Assembly: GCA_029215795.1 (NCBI GenBank)
Contig: JARDYH010000002.1
Span: 57,513,001-57,577,000, forward strand
Source: Anniella stebbinsi
Taxonomy: Eukaryota > Chordata > Lepidosauria > Squamata > Anniellidae
Length of the DNA stretch: 64,000 nucleotides
Reading direction: 5' to 3'
Part shown: positions 35,227 to 46,620 of the stretch, piece after piece
How positions within the stretch are numbered: the stretch's first letter is position 1
How the letters are laid out: each line of letters opens with the position of its first letter
Program-made: the position numbers and the translations under genes
Notes under the pieces: generated by a model
Told to the model about the DNA's origin: nothing
Seen by the model: the letters and a program-made list of their open reading frames with translations, nothing else
Database searches by the model: none

Positions 35227-36289
35227 AACATCTGGGAATCTATCTTCTGCCCATGATTGAAATAAGAGGATTGTAAAGTAGGATACATGGCCACCCTATG
35301 TTTGCTGCCCCCCAGCACCTGGTATTTTATAGCATACTACCTATGACCATATTTAACAACCATAGATAATAGTTCTCGATAGAAGCACTTTCTTTCATCT
35401 GCCTAAAACTACTGCAAGTCAATTCCACTGGGTGACCCTGAGTTCAAGTATCATGAGAGGACAAAATATTTTTGATCCACTTTCTCCACATACTGCATAA
35501 ATCTCTAGCATGATGTCCCACCTTAGTCACCTAAACTAGAGAGCCCCAGACACTTTACCCTTTCTCGCAGGGAAGATGCTGAAATCCCTTAATCTCCCTC
35601 TTTACTTCTTTCCATTAAGAAAACCTCAATGAAGGTATAAGGGATAGTATCCAACTTCGAGCTTGCAGAAGCAAGTTTGTGGAGCTGACTTCCCTGCACA
35701 CTTTTGCTGACAGTCCACAGAGCCCACTGAAAAGTCTTTCCTGAGGGCTGGGAGCCCCTTCTAAATGGGAGGGCCTGGGGTGCAGGGAACTGAGAGACGT
35801 TAAAAAAAAACTTAGTTTCTATTACTGCACTGTTTAACCATGCTGGCATCCTTTTGGAGTTTTTATTTTTGTGTTTCAACTTATGTATATGTAAGAAAAG
35901 AAAAAAAATAGCCACATTCAATGTAAACTTAATATTGAGAAATAACACATTGAAAAGATGATTGGCTTTTCTTATTCAATAAGGTGAAAAAATATTTTCA
36001 TGTGTGTATCATCTTTAGAAAATTCTCACTGAAAAAGATATTTACTGTAACCCCATATAATTTTACAGATCAATAAACCTATTTCTCTGAAAACTCAAGA
36101 GGTGTAGTTGCAAATGGCTTCAGAATATGCTGAAGGTCAACAGACATATTCATCTCAGATTCCAGTTCAATTTTGCATCTTGTTTTTTTAAAGCATCTTT
36201 TTAAGAAGTTTATATTTGTCTTTTTTTTTCCAACCATTGAGAATTATAAGTGGCATCAACATGGAAAGGCTTGTAAACATATATGCACA

Positions 36290-36550
36290 GAGCTCCCCCA
36301 AACTCACTTTGACCTGGTTTGTATGATCACTGCAGCCCACCATGGTTTATTGGCCATGGTGGGTTGTGAAACCCATGGGTGCCAGGTTGGCAATCAAAGT
36401 CCCCTTTGCTGCAGCTTCTCCTTACTTGCGAACCCAGCAAGGGTGGGTTGTTGGAGTAGTTGACAAGCCACCCAAAACATATGGACTGTTTTAGGGTTGC
36501 AGATGGCTTGTCAACCACCGCAACCACTCACCCTCCCCAGGTTTGCATGT
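36290..36550. mobile_element. Probable foldback DNA element
   Basis: Contains inverted motifs ccaccatggttt / ggccatggtggg and gttgacaagcca / tggcttgtcaac (36458-36470 and 36502-36515), with acctggtttgtatgatcac at the left and accccaggtttgcatgtag-type sequence at the right. It resembles the AACCATGGTT elements in style. Boundaries are approximate and no target duplication was identified. Confidence 0.45.
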
Positions 36551-38947
36551 AGCCTCTGCTGTGCCCCAAATATTAAAAATGGTGGTGGCAGCCACCACAA
36601 CAAACCCCATGGAAAAAATCACCCACAGTAGCTTCTTGTTATGTGTGACTGGGTCTTTCCTTTTCTTTAAAATCTGCCTCGGTTTTGTTTGAGCAGTAAG
36701 AAAGGTGAGCAATTCTCCAGATGAATTGCTACTTGGGAAATACAAGGGATTTTATTTTAAATGTGTCAGGAAAATGTTTGTCCTAAAACTGAGTTGCAGG
36801 AAAATAGCAGGTCTGAAGTGCTCACTTCTTTCTGTAGAGCTGAAGTGACCAAATCCTTTCATTCTGACGTTTTTTAAAAAAAGAAGAAAAGATTATTACT
36901 ATGCTACTCGGGGGAAGTCAGCCCTCCTGTAAGTGAGCTCTTTTGTTATGAATATGGAACAGATGGAGCCAAATCTATCTGCTCTGTAGGAACAAAAACA
37001 CTTACAACCTAGCTTTCTCTATTAAAGACTCTACTTAGCTCCTTTATACCACTAGCTTTCTGTGCACCGCTGTGAGGTTTTGACTTCATAGAAAAAGGGA
37101 CTTCATAAAAGCAATAGCTCTTACTCTTAAAGCAAAGTGGCCTAAGAACTGTGGAAGACAAATGCGGAGTTTAACCCGCATGGCTCCTTGGAGATATGCA
37201 AATATTCAATTACTTTTTTTTAAAGCTAGTGGAAAGATTCTCTGAAGAAAAGAAATATCCATATGTGGCACAGACTTTGTACCAACAACAGTAAGTCATG
37301 TGGGTGATAACATACCACCCACATTAATAAAAGGTCAAAAGAATAGCTAAGTCGTTGAAAGTCAGGAAACAAGGATTTAATTTGTGTCTGTCAAAATGAA
37401 ACAAGATGACAGTCCTTCACAGAAATCCATATTAAGTTCTCAAAATGTATTTGGTATAATACAAGTGAAATCTGCAATTAGGGCCCCACTGTGCATACAT
37501 TAAAAAGATGCTATATTGGATTACTTCAGATGATGGCATTTTCACTTTTGAATATGTGTGTTGGCTAAGATTTGAATATAAGGTAACACAAAAATAACAA
37601 ACCAGAAATAAGCAATTGAAAACTTATTTTATCTCCCCATTTGCAATGTGGCAGACCTAGAGATACTAGAACTGGTATCAGGCCAACTACAGAAATATTT
37701 TGAAGTCAATGCCTATGAGTATTTGTAAATACTACATTCATAGACTCTCCAATACAGTTACTGTATTGATAAATTTGCCGTCCATCAGTCTTGAAAATAA
37801 TTGGAAAAGGATTTCAGAAGCAGGGGGCTTTGATTCTGACTAGATCAGGACTTCAGGCAAATTTCCCCCTGCCAGGGAAAGCACAGCTTGCCTGAAGTCA
37901 TAACCTTTGTTGGCGGAAGGGAAGTGGCCTTGAAACAGATCAAGAAGCAGATGTTTAATGTCAAATCAGAGTCTAGGGATTCATAGGCTACTGCAAATAA
38001 AACTCTTCTCCTGTCTGCTTAGTCTTCCCAATTCCCTGCCATGTGAAATATGAACTCGCCAACAAATGGCCAGTGTGCTATGCAGCACAGCAGGCAGAGC
38101 GACTGCCACAGCTGTGCCAAGGACCAGAAAATTCCATATATTTTGCAACATTTTCATTATTCTGCTTTACAGCTCTAGATTCAAGCATAACACTTGCAGT
38201 GGTTCTCCCTGTGGAAGGTGAGAAGTCCTGGTGTTTGATAACGAATGAATACCAGAAAACAGTTGGTTGTTTGTTTTTTACATCCCTGACTGTCATCAAC
38301 CTGATCAACGGCTATATCTATCAGCAGTACCAAGTACTACACAAAATTTATTAATTAAGTGTTTTATCCCAATTTCCTACTCTCCTGGAATACAGAGACT
38401 TATATACATGCAACCCCCCCTAACCTAATTTAATATAATGGTTGCACTTCATTATTATTATTTTAAATCAGAGAGGATAATTAATCATGGGAGTCATATC
38501 CTCAGTTTTGAAAGCAAGTCCCCCTAATCTGGATGTACAGACACTCAGTTGAGGAAGAAAAGCCCTTCTGATCGTACTCAAATGCATAATGAGCTTTATT
38601 CAGACATTCTACTCTGAAATGGAGGGGAAGAGAGGGAAGGGGTTCTGCATGGCCAGGCTGGGAGAACAGCAGTGCTATATTATGCATGTCCTCTTTCTTT
38701 CCTCCTCGCTTGCTAGCCTCCTCTCCAATACTATCTATACAATGCTACATTGGGGAGCATGGAAAATGGAGAAGACTGCAATAAATTGTATTCACCTTCC
38801 CATTTCCAAAATACTAAGTGTGGTTCTGCACCAACATCAGGCAGTCATGTTTGCCATAACCCACAGTACAGTGTGAACAACAAGCATTTAGGGCTTCTCC
38901 TCAGCTCCCAGACCAAGACTGGATAGATAGAAAGACCTTTAGCCCTA

Positions 38948-38973
38948 ACACACACACACACACACACACACAC
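38948..38973. repeat. (CA)n microsatellite
   Basis: About 13 perfect CA units in EFNA5 intron 2. Confidence 0.95.
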
Positions 38974-39738
38974 GAGAAAAATCATTCAGTAATACAAGTG
39001 CACCTACTGGCACAAATTGAAGAAAAAGAAACATTAGGTGATCCCACTTGATTCAGAACATCAACAAGAGGATACTGGGTCATGCTTCAGCTCCTGATTA
39101 TCAGGTTCTTTCCTCTTTTTTTCCCTTTTCAAATATGTGAAGGAACCCTAATATGGGATACGGGAAGAAACCCAGATTAAATATGGGAAGAAACTCCAGA
39201 AACCCTAATAATGGAAGTTTACATTAAGTCAAATTTTCCTTTCTGCAGGTGTTCCAGGCTGGGACAGCCTATACTTTTGGGATGTAGAAAATCAGTTCAG
39301 AGCCATGATGTCATTATGTTCTCTCATGTATTCACACTATCCCATATCATTCCACTATGCATGGGAGCGTGTGTTTGTGATGGCAGTAGTGATGACTGCA
39401 GTGGGTGTGTTTGCAGACCACACCTCCATAGTTTCACCTTCTCATCTGGTCCCTTCCATTCTGTTTCCAGTATCTGCATGAGTCCTATGTACCCTTGTTT
39501 TCCCTACTGAAATGGCTGGTGTAGTGTTGACTGTTGCTGCGCCAAATGCCTGCTACAGTCATGGTATTTCTTGGAGACACCAGGAAAACCTTATATATGC
39601 TAGTCATTTCAGGGGAAAGGAAAAATCAAGAATAACTGTTGCCACTGCAACATGGACTCTTACTCTTAAAGCAAAGTGGCCTAAGACATGGGAGATGTCC
39701 ACATGCAGCTACAGCTGCACTGCCTTAGAGTGTCAGTT

Positions 39739-40058
39739 AGGCTGACCATCTGAAAAGGAGGACAGGGCTCCTGTAACTTTAACAGTTGTAGAGAAAAAGG
39801 AATTTCAGCCAGTGTAATTTGTATGCAATTAGTTCCTGGTGAAATTCCCTCTTCATCACAACAGTTAAAGGTGCAGGCACTATACTAGAGTGACCAAACA
39901 CAAAAGAAGGCAGGGCCCCTGCAACTTTAACTATTGTGATGAAGAGGGAATTTCACCAGGAACTAATTGCATACAAATGACACTGGCTGAAATTCCCTTT
40001 TCTCTACAACAGTTAAAGTTACAGGAGCCCTGTCCTCCTTTTCAGATGGTCAGCCTAA
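39739..40058. mobile_element. Complete palindromic MITE (~320 bp)
   Basis: The left end aggctgaccatctgaaaagg is the inverted copy of the right end ccttttcagatggtcagcct, and the two arms pair almost throughout (gggctcctgtaactttaaca versus tgttaaag...caggagccc). The sequence tgtcagtt flanks both sides (39731-39738 and 40059-40066), a 7-8 bp target duplication as in hAT elements. Near the centre is a second terminus-like sequence, tagagtgaccaaac (39890-39903), followed by another cagggcccctgcaacttt. The palindrome therefore looks like two end-to-end related units. No coding capacity. A truncated second copy is at 1-66. Confidence 0.9.
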
Positions 40059-40499
40059 TGTCAGTTTAAAACTAAGGTTATGCAACTACAATATAAATGC
40101 TTGGTCACTCACATTGTAAGATGTGGAAACTACAGAACTTATCAAGAAATGAACTGCTAAGCCTTTTGAAAGGCAGTGGGAATGTATCCTGGGACTAATA
40201 AATCAGACAAATGAAATCTTTTATCCAACTACCCACTGTAGAAGTTCAAAACCCTGGAGCTCAAAGAAGGTTGTCTGGCAGGTATAAACAAGGGCTTCTT
40301 GCTTTATGAACCACTATTAGCAATAGAAATTACAGTCATGCACCTCTGATCCAGATTGGGCCCGTAGAACAGAGAGAGGTTTAAAGCCCCCCTACTGCCC
40401 AAACTAGGGTCATAATCTGGATTGTAGTTTCTAGCGATGTCTTTAATCTAACGTCTGTTTTGCCCCAAAATTGAGATTTGGGAAACCAGGAAATGGAAA

Positions 40500-41585
40500 A
40501 ACAAGGGCTCTTCTAACATCCACAAACACTGGGTTTGGATGTCACGATAACCCACGATGGGTTAAATAAGCCATGAATGATGGGTTATTATGTTGTCTGT
40601 CAGGAGGTTTTTTTTACCCACAATAGCTTATTAGGCCAAAATAACCCATTCTGATAATCCATGGTCTACAGAGTCACAGAGATACAGTGGATTATTGCCT
40701 ACAGAGTTGTTTGGCAAGAGCAACTGAAAATGCTGCTATCAGATCTGTTTCCATGATCGGCCTAGCGACTGATTGTGCTTGTAGCCCGCCCCTGCCTTAA
40801 CCCTTCCCTTGGAGTTGTGCTCTGCAACTTCCCCAATTCTCCCCAAATCAAGCACTTTTTCAATCTGGTGGCAGCAGCTATGCAGGGTTGTCATTTTGCC
40901 TTGTGTGCATCCCTGCCAGGAGATTTGGGGATGAAGCTTTGTTCCGCTCCTGCAAACTTCCATGGAGTTATAGCTGCCACCCCCTTTTTGGCAAAAAGAT
41001 GCACGCAATGGACCTCGTGTGCATCCCTGCTAGGGGAGGCTGTGTATTACATTTGGTCCCAATCTTGCAAACTTCCAAGTGTTTATTTGAGCCACCCTTT
41101 TTGGTGCATCCAGAGTTTCCACTCCTTTAAGTGTAATCACACATAATTTTGATGGTGCATCAGGTGTCTTCTGACTAGGAGAGGTTTGTATGAAGTTTTG
41201 TCCTGATCCTGCAAACTTCAAATACTTGAGAGCCTCCACTCCCTTGTTGGTGTAATGCTAGAAGCACTGAATCAAGCCCCTGTGCTTCACTCCACACCAC
41301 TCCTCTCTCATTGGGATATTGTGGAAGATTAAAACAGGCTGTTGCAATGTTGTCAATGGGTGAAACAGTGCCACTGCTGGGGCAGGAGGACTGCAGCAGG
41401 ATAGAGGGCAGGGGAATGACTCAAGCTACACACAGTAAAGTAATAAGCTATGCACAGTAGCTTATTTGTCTGATCGTGTGGAAGTTAACAGTATCTTATT
41501 TTCAAAATAAGCTACTGTGAGTAGCTTATTAACCCATCATGGCTTAAACCGGTGTCCGAACACAATCATGGTGTCATCCTTTCTC
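40500..41585. mobile_element. Candidate DNA element with internal diverged repeats
   Basis: The left part has gggtttggatgtcacgataa, ccacgatgggttaaataagc. The right part contains the inverted equivalents gtagcttattaacccatcat and ccggtgtccgaacacaatca. Between them (40770-41260) lie three to four diverged ~110-125-bp units sharing tgtgcatccctgc, gggatgaagctttgttcc-like and cctgcaaacttcca. Ends and target duplication could not be fixed, so the unit is tentative. Confidence 0.4.
40770..41260. repeat. Diverged tandem units with GTGCATCCCTGC / TGCAAACTTC
   Basis: Unit starts near 40909 (tgtgcatccctgccagg), 41020 (tgtgcatccctgctagg) and 41145 (ggtgcatcaggtgtc). Each is followed 45-60 bp later by tcttgcaaacttcc or cctgcaaacttca. 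An earlier weaker unit lies at 40800. Spacing is 111-125 bp and identity is low, so the array is old. Confidence 0.6.
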
Positions 41586-43204
41586 CTGTGAAAGAGAGAA
41601 TTTAGGCAGAAAAAAATGCAAGATCATCTTGTCAGACCTATAGAAAAGTAAATCTTGGAACTAAATGTGGCATGTCTTGGGGAAAATATGAAAATGGCTC
41701 TTTCTGTGCTAGATGGGATTTGTGGTCCACAAGGTCGGAAGGGTTAGGGAAGACTGTCCTAGAAAGTGTCCTAATACTGGATGTTGTCATCAACAACATA
41801 ATTTTGTCATAAGTCCAGCATTTCTCATATCTGCATCAGAGAAAGAGAGTACTCATCAAGATTAAAAGTGAAGTAGGGACAGGCAAGACATCCCTGAATA
41901 TCCTTCTCCTTCCCTGTATGAAACCTAAGGAGGATACCATCTGGGTAGGAAACAATTCATCTCTTGCAGACCAATAAACTCTATAAAAGATTATAAAAAT
42001 CCTATCAGGGCTGAAAAGAGATAAGGGGAAAGATGTTTTGGAAACATTTGCAGAGACCGCTTTTGAGGGATCAAAAGACGCCAGATATCTGAATCCTTGC
42101 ACCACTGCTCTAACTCCTGGTTGCAAATAAACATCTTTATACAAAGAGCCATTTCAAAAACCTGGATGGAAGGTTCACATGGAGTCAAGCCTATGCATTT
42201 GAATTTATTTAAAGGTACTTCTGGAGGGCTCCAAGTACTACCAATCAGAAGGCATTCAGCAACTATTCTGTCTTTTCTTCTTTAACAGATTTTCTGCATT
42301 AAGAAAAAAGATAGGAAAAGTAGTAGGAAAACACAGGAGATTATGAGTAGAATGCCTGAATCCCACCCCCATCTTTATTTACGTTCCTGCAAATATGGAC
42401 AGCCCTGATTTGGGTAAGGGCTTCAGCTTTCCCCTGAGCCGTATTCATCCCCCAGCCATTTTCATCCTAAGCCATTACACCACCACAAGGTGATTTTAAA
42501 AAAGCCTCCAATGATTCCAATAGGGGGAGGGGGATTTTCAGGATGAAAATAAGTGGGGGGAACCAGTGGTGGAGTGCTGGCTCCCAATTGTTTTTCAGAA
42601 GAGCAATCACCATAGTTTCCCTCCTCCACAACTGGAAGCTCTGTTTACCAACTAGGAGGAGGAGCTTCCCAAAAGTATAGACTACCCCACCCCAGACCCA
42701 CTAGAGTATTAATATCATGTACGGTGGATCCAGTTCATCAAGTAATTTTATCCAGCCCCAATAGCTATATTAAATGGTGGTTAAAAAAAAGGTCAATAAG
42801 AAAATAAAATTGTAGTCAGAAATTGTGAGGTATATATTCTCTATTTTTATGTTACATTTTTTTCATAATATTGTATGTAATATCTTTGCTAACAGCTATG
42901 GAGAGACCTATTATAAAACATGATGACTACATGAGGTTCAGGTTGTATTGTCTGGCAAGATATTTTTGGTATCTGAACTACTACTCATACACTGAGAGTA
43001 TAGGTATTGGCAATCCCTCATCTAAATGAACTCAGGTTTCTGAATCAAATACATGATTATGAGAATTGAGAATTCTTTAATATAGATTTTGGACTGCTTG
43101 GGCACAGCATTTTATTTTATTTTATTGTACATACAATTCAGCAGATGCCTCTTCAGTGCGTCCGTGGAATTATCTGCTTGAGTTTTAAATGGCTGTAGTA
43201 TAGC

Positions 43205-43420
43205 AGCTTTCATAAGGACATAAGAAGAGTCATGCTGGATCATGCCAAGCGTCTATCTAGTCCAGCATTCTGTTCACACAGTAGTCAGCCAGCTGTCAAT
43301 CAGGAACCCACAAGAAGGGCACAACTACAACACCATCTTTACACTCATGTTCCCCAGCACATGGTGTACACAGGCTTACTGCCTCTGGTACTGGAAGTAC
43401 CATCAGTTGGGCATCACTTT
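43205..43420. repeat. Interspersed repeat (ataaggacataagaagagtc family)
   Basis: Reads ataaggacataagaagagtc, atgctggatcatgcc, ctagtccagcattctgttca, and later ctgcctctggtactgg. It is a widespread reptile repeat type seen in part at 34546-34690. It directly precedes a CR1 RT fragment. Confidence 0.5.
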
Positions 43421-43439
43421 ACGTGCATCACTTTACACT

Positions 43440-43575
43440 TGCTTACACTGAACTGCATTTGCCATTTGGATATCCATATTCTCAGTTTGGAGAGAGCGTT
43501 TTGTAGCTTCTATAATCCCTTTTTGTTTTAAGCACTTTAAATAATTTGGTGTCATCAGCAAACTTGGCTACTTCA
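43440..43575 (-). pseudogene. CR1-like LINE RT fragment, antisense
   Basis: The minus strand reads EVAKFADDTKLFKVLKT (about 43575-43525), an intact FADDTKL catalytic motif of CR1-type reverse transcriptase, followed by a few dozen codons before homology fades. Everything else of the element is missing or degraded. Confidence 0.85.
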
Positions 43576-43584
43576 GTGGATTGC

Positions 43585-43628
43585 TCTATCTATCTATCTA
43601 TCTATCTATCTATCCTATCTATCTATCC
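43585..43628. repeat. (CTAT)n microsatellite
   Basis: About ten CTAT tetranucleotide units with one interruption (tatcctatc), abutting the CR1 fragment. Probably polymorphic. Confidence 0.95.
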
Positions 43629-44099
43629 ACATGCACGCACAGCTAAATAGTACTATACTGCAAGTAATATACTGTACGAAAATAAAACATAATAAACATT
43701 TTCTGGTATAGCATGTCTTATGATAAGGCCATTAGAAAGGTATAGCGTAGCTTTAGTAGACACAGATAAACTGTATTTATCACTTCAGAACTTTTTATAG
43801 GAGCTTGAAATATTATTAGCAAAATTCCCACCATTACAGCAGGTGAGGTATGTGGAGGATGGGCCTGTTTATTGCAGGGACTGCTAGAGGGCATGCAATA
43901 CCTCTCTGTGTGCTTTATCAACATTGGTGGAGGCTAGGTTATCTAGTGGCCTTGTTTGCATGTAATGCTAAACTATGGATTATTATTATAATTATTATTA
44001 TTATTAGGACAACCTGCAGGGAGTCTTGAGTTTGTGCATTCTTCTACCTTCAGAACATGCACAAGGAGGATTTCTGAACCTTTTGCTTCCATTGCACAT

Positions 44100-44245
44100 T
44101 AATCGTAGTTTGTCATGACATCCGAAACAAGACAAACTGTGGTTAATCTTAAATATAATTTGTTAAAATAAACAACTTCAAGGCATGGATTATGAAACTG
44201 ACTTGTTTCAACAAACCACAGTTAAGATTCACCACAGTAGGGTTC
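44100..44245. repeat. Inverted-repeat fragment (AAACCACAGTTAA motifs)
   Basis: gacaaactgtggttaatctt (44140-44160) and acaaaccacagttaagattc (44212-44232) are inverted copies around a ~55-bp spacer. Probably part of a small foldback element. Outer ends were not found. Confidence 0.5.
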
Positions 44246-44874
44246 AGATATAATATTAAATTGCAGTTAATTTAAAACAGAAGTAAAAGCTTTCAATTAC
44301 CTTGTGGCTACACTGAGAAGAGGGGAGGGGACACATAAACCCGAGGCTTGCTAGAGCTCATTCTCGTAACACTAAACTACAAGTTAATGTCACATGCAAA
44401 CACAGCCAGTGTCTGGATTAGTGGGCATGTCTCCCCCCACATTGCTAGACTGTACCGCCTTGTACCATTTAATCCACCCACATTGCATTAATTTATCTAT
44501 GTGATAGAAAGTAGCGGAATGCTTCTAGGAACACTATTTGGGTGGTAGTCAAACCTTCCAAGACTATTGGCTCCAGTGCCTGGGATGAGGATTAAACTTT
44601 GCCCCTTCTCAATTGTGTCCCAGAATAGAACTTACTTACTTTGTAACTGTGCTGATGCCATGCAATGTGGAAGGAACTAAACTGATTCTAAACTGGGATA
44701 CAGTTGATGAGGGGCAAAATATACTGCTTGCCCCATGCACTAGAGTCAGTCAAATAGAAGGTTTAGCCACTAGCCAAATACTTTCTCCCCAAAATACCCA
44801 ACTACTGAACACAATGGGAGTTCCAGGGTTCCCTTTTTGTCATACTATAATGTGATGTCATTACAAGAACTGGC

Positions 44875-44880
<6 letters not shown>

Positions 44881-44907
<27 letters not shown>
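44881..44907. repeat. (CA)n microsatellite
   Basis: Thirteen to fourteen perfect CA units. A 17-bp poly-A lies 55 bp further on (44962-44978). Confidence 0.95.
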
Positions 44908-46149
44908 CCCTACAACAGATCTAAGAACAAGATTCCGTAACCACAAATCTGCGATTCTTACAAAAAAAAAAAAAAAAACACCTGGAGCATCCTGTTGCAC
45001 GTCATTTGAATTCACCTGCACAGTCTCTCTGATTAACAATTGCTTCCAATAAAACAAACAAAAGACCCCTACATGCTTGTCATCTCAAAAACCTAGATAT
45101 GCAATTTGATATGCAGAGGTGACTGTGGGGTTGTAGGAAATGATGATGAACAACTTAGGACCAGCTACTTCTCATTTCTTAGAGCATCTCCTTATGGTGA
45201 GAGTTGCAACCCAACACATCTGACAGGCACCAGGTTGGCAAATGTTGTTCAAGAAGAAGGGAAGGCAGAATGTAGATCTCCAGATGTTTTAGAATTCAAC
45301 TTGTAAAAGCCCCTATCAGCATGGGCAGTTGTCAGGAATGCCGCGAGTTGATGTCCAAAACATCAGGATAGATCTATTTTCTGCCCACATCTGTACTAAA
45401 GTATGATGTTTTCCAGCATTGTAATCAATCAAGGAACTACAAAAGAGCTGCATCATTTTAAATAATAAACTGTATAAACCAAATGAAACAACAATGAATG
45501 GATCTTGAATACATACGGTAATCCGGATAGCCCTTCAGACGTTAACATTAGTTTTCAACACATGGCATAGGATGTCTGTTTCTTGAATATCAGATAAAGG
45601 ATTTCTCTTACTCGTTCAGCAGTGTGAGATCAAAGGCAGAGCTACCACCTAATACTTTCATGCATCAGTATTATTTTAAAATTAAGTATGAAATTATTTT
45701 TGTCTTCCCTATAACACATAACATGAGAGTTAAAGTGCAACACATCTGGAGAGCACCAAGCTGGAGAAGGTTGACTCCTATACTTGTCTTCTCAGAAACC
45801 AGTGCCACTGAATTCACTAGGGCTTACTCCCAAGAGGTATAGGATTGCAAACTAATCTCATCTGAAAGGTGTTCAAGACAGCCAAACTAAACCTCTTCTG
45901 CTCCTCTGTCGCTTTGATGAGATGATGTATTGTGGAGGGTTTGTGGGGAATGAACAGTATATTTTGTTTAAATATATTTTTAAGGAAAAAAACATTGGTT
46001 CGTTGAAGGGCAGGATATTGATCAAAAGTTGGAGGTGCCTGGCACATGCTCTGGTTCTAGATCTGTAATGAATAGTTCCCCTTTTGTTATCAAGCATGCT
46101 GCTATATGCGAGATGTGTTTGAGAGATGTGTTTGAGACCCTGTATTTGG

Positions 46150-46305
46150 TGAGGGTATGGAACAGCATTCCCCATCTTGTTGCCCTCCAGGTGTTTGAGA
46201 TGACAAGTCCCAGCATTCTTGACCATGGGACATACTGACTTGCAATGATGGGAGTTGTAGTCCAACACCTTTGGAGGGCACCAAGTTGGGGAAGGGCTGC
46301 TCTAA
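46150..46305. mobile_element. Small foldback element (ACTACAACTCCCATCAT family)
   Basis: The left arm ccccatcttgttgccctcca is inverted at the right as tggagggcaccaagttgggg. Inner parts also pair (caggtgtttgagatgacaag with tgttgtagtcc-type sequence). The right arm on the minus strand reads ggtgttggactacaactccc, a motif present alone near 707, 19712, 34978 and 45745. Those are probably fragments of the same family. Non-coding. Confidence 0.65.
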
Positions 46306-46606
46306 ACAAAAAAAGAGAAGTAGGTGGCCCTAAGTTGTTCGTTATCAGTTTTCCACAACCCCACAGTCACCTCTGCATATCATATTCTCCATCCTGTCCT
46401 CATGGTTTATCTGCTTTGGGAGAATGAGAATTTCACTTGCACGTTCTGCCTCCTTAGGGAGAATGTGGTGTTAAGGCTTGGGAGCCTTAACTCCCAATTT
46501 CCCTGCTTTTTGGTGGTTGGTTGGAAACTGTGGAGCCTTAACATTGTTTTTGTAAACCGTAGGTTTTTTGTTTAATGATCTATTCTATGAATGATACTTG
46601 AAAACC

Positions 46607-46620
46607 GGGGGGGGGGGGGG
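46607..46620. repeat. Poly-G run (14 bp)
   Basis: Fourteen uninterrupted G in intron 2. Length is likely unstable. Confidence 0.9.
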
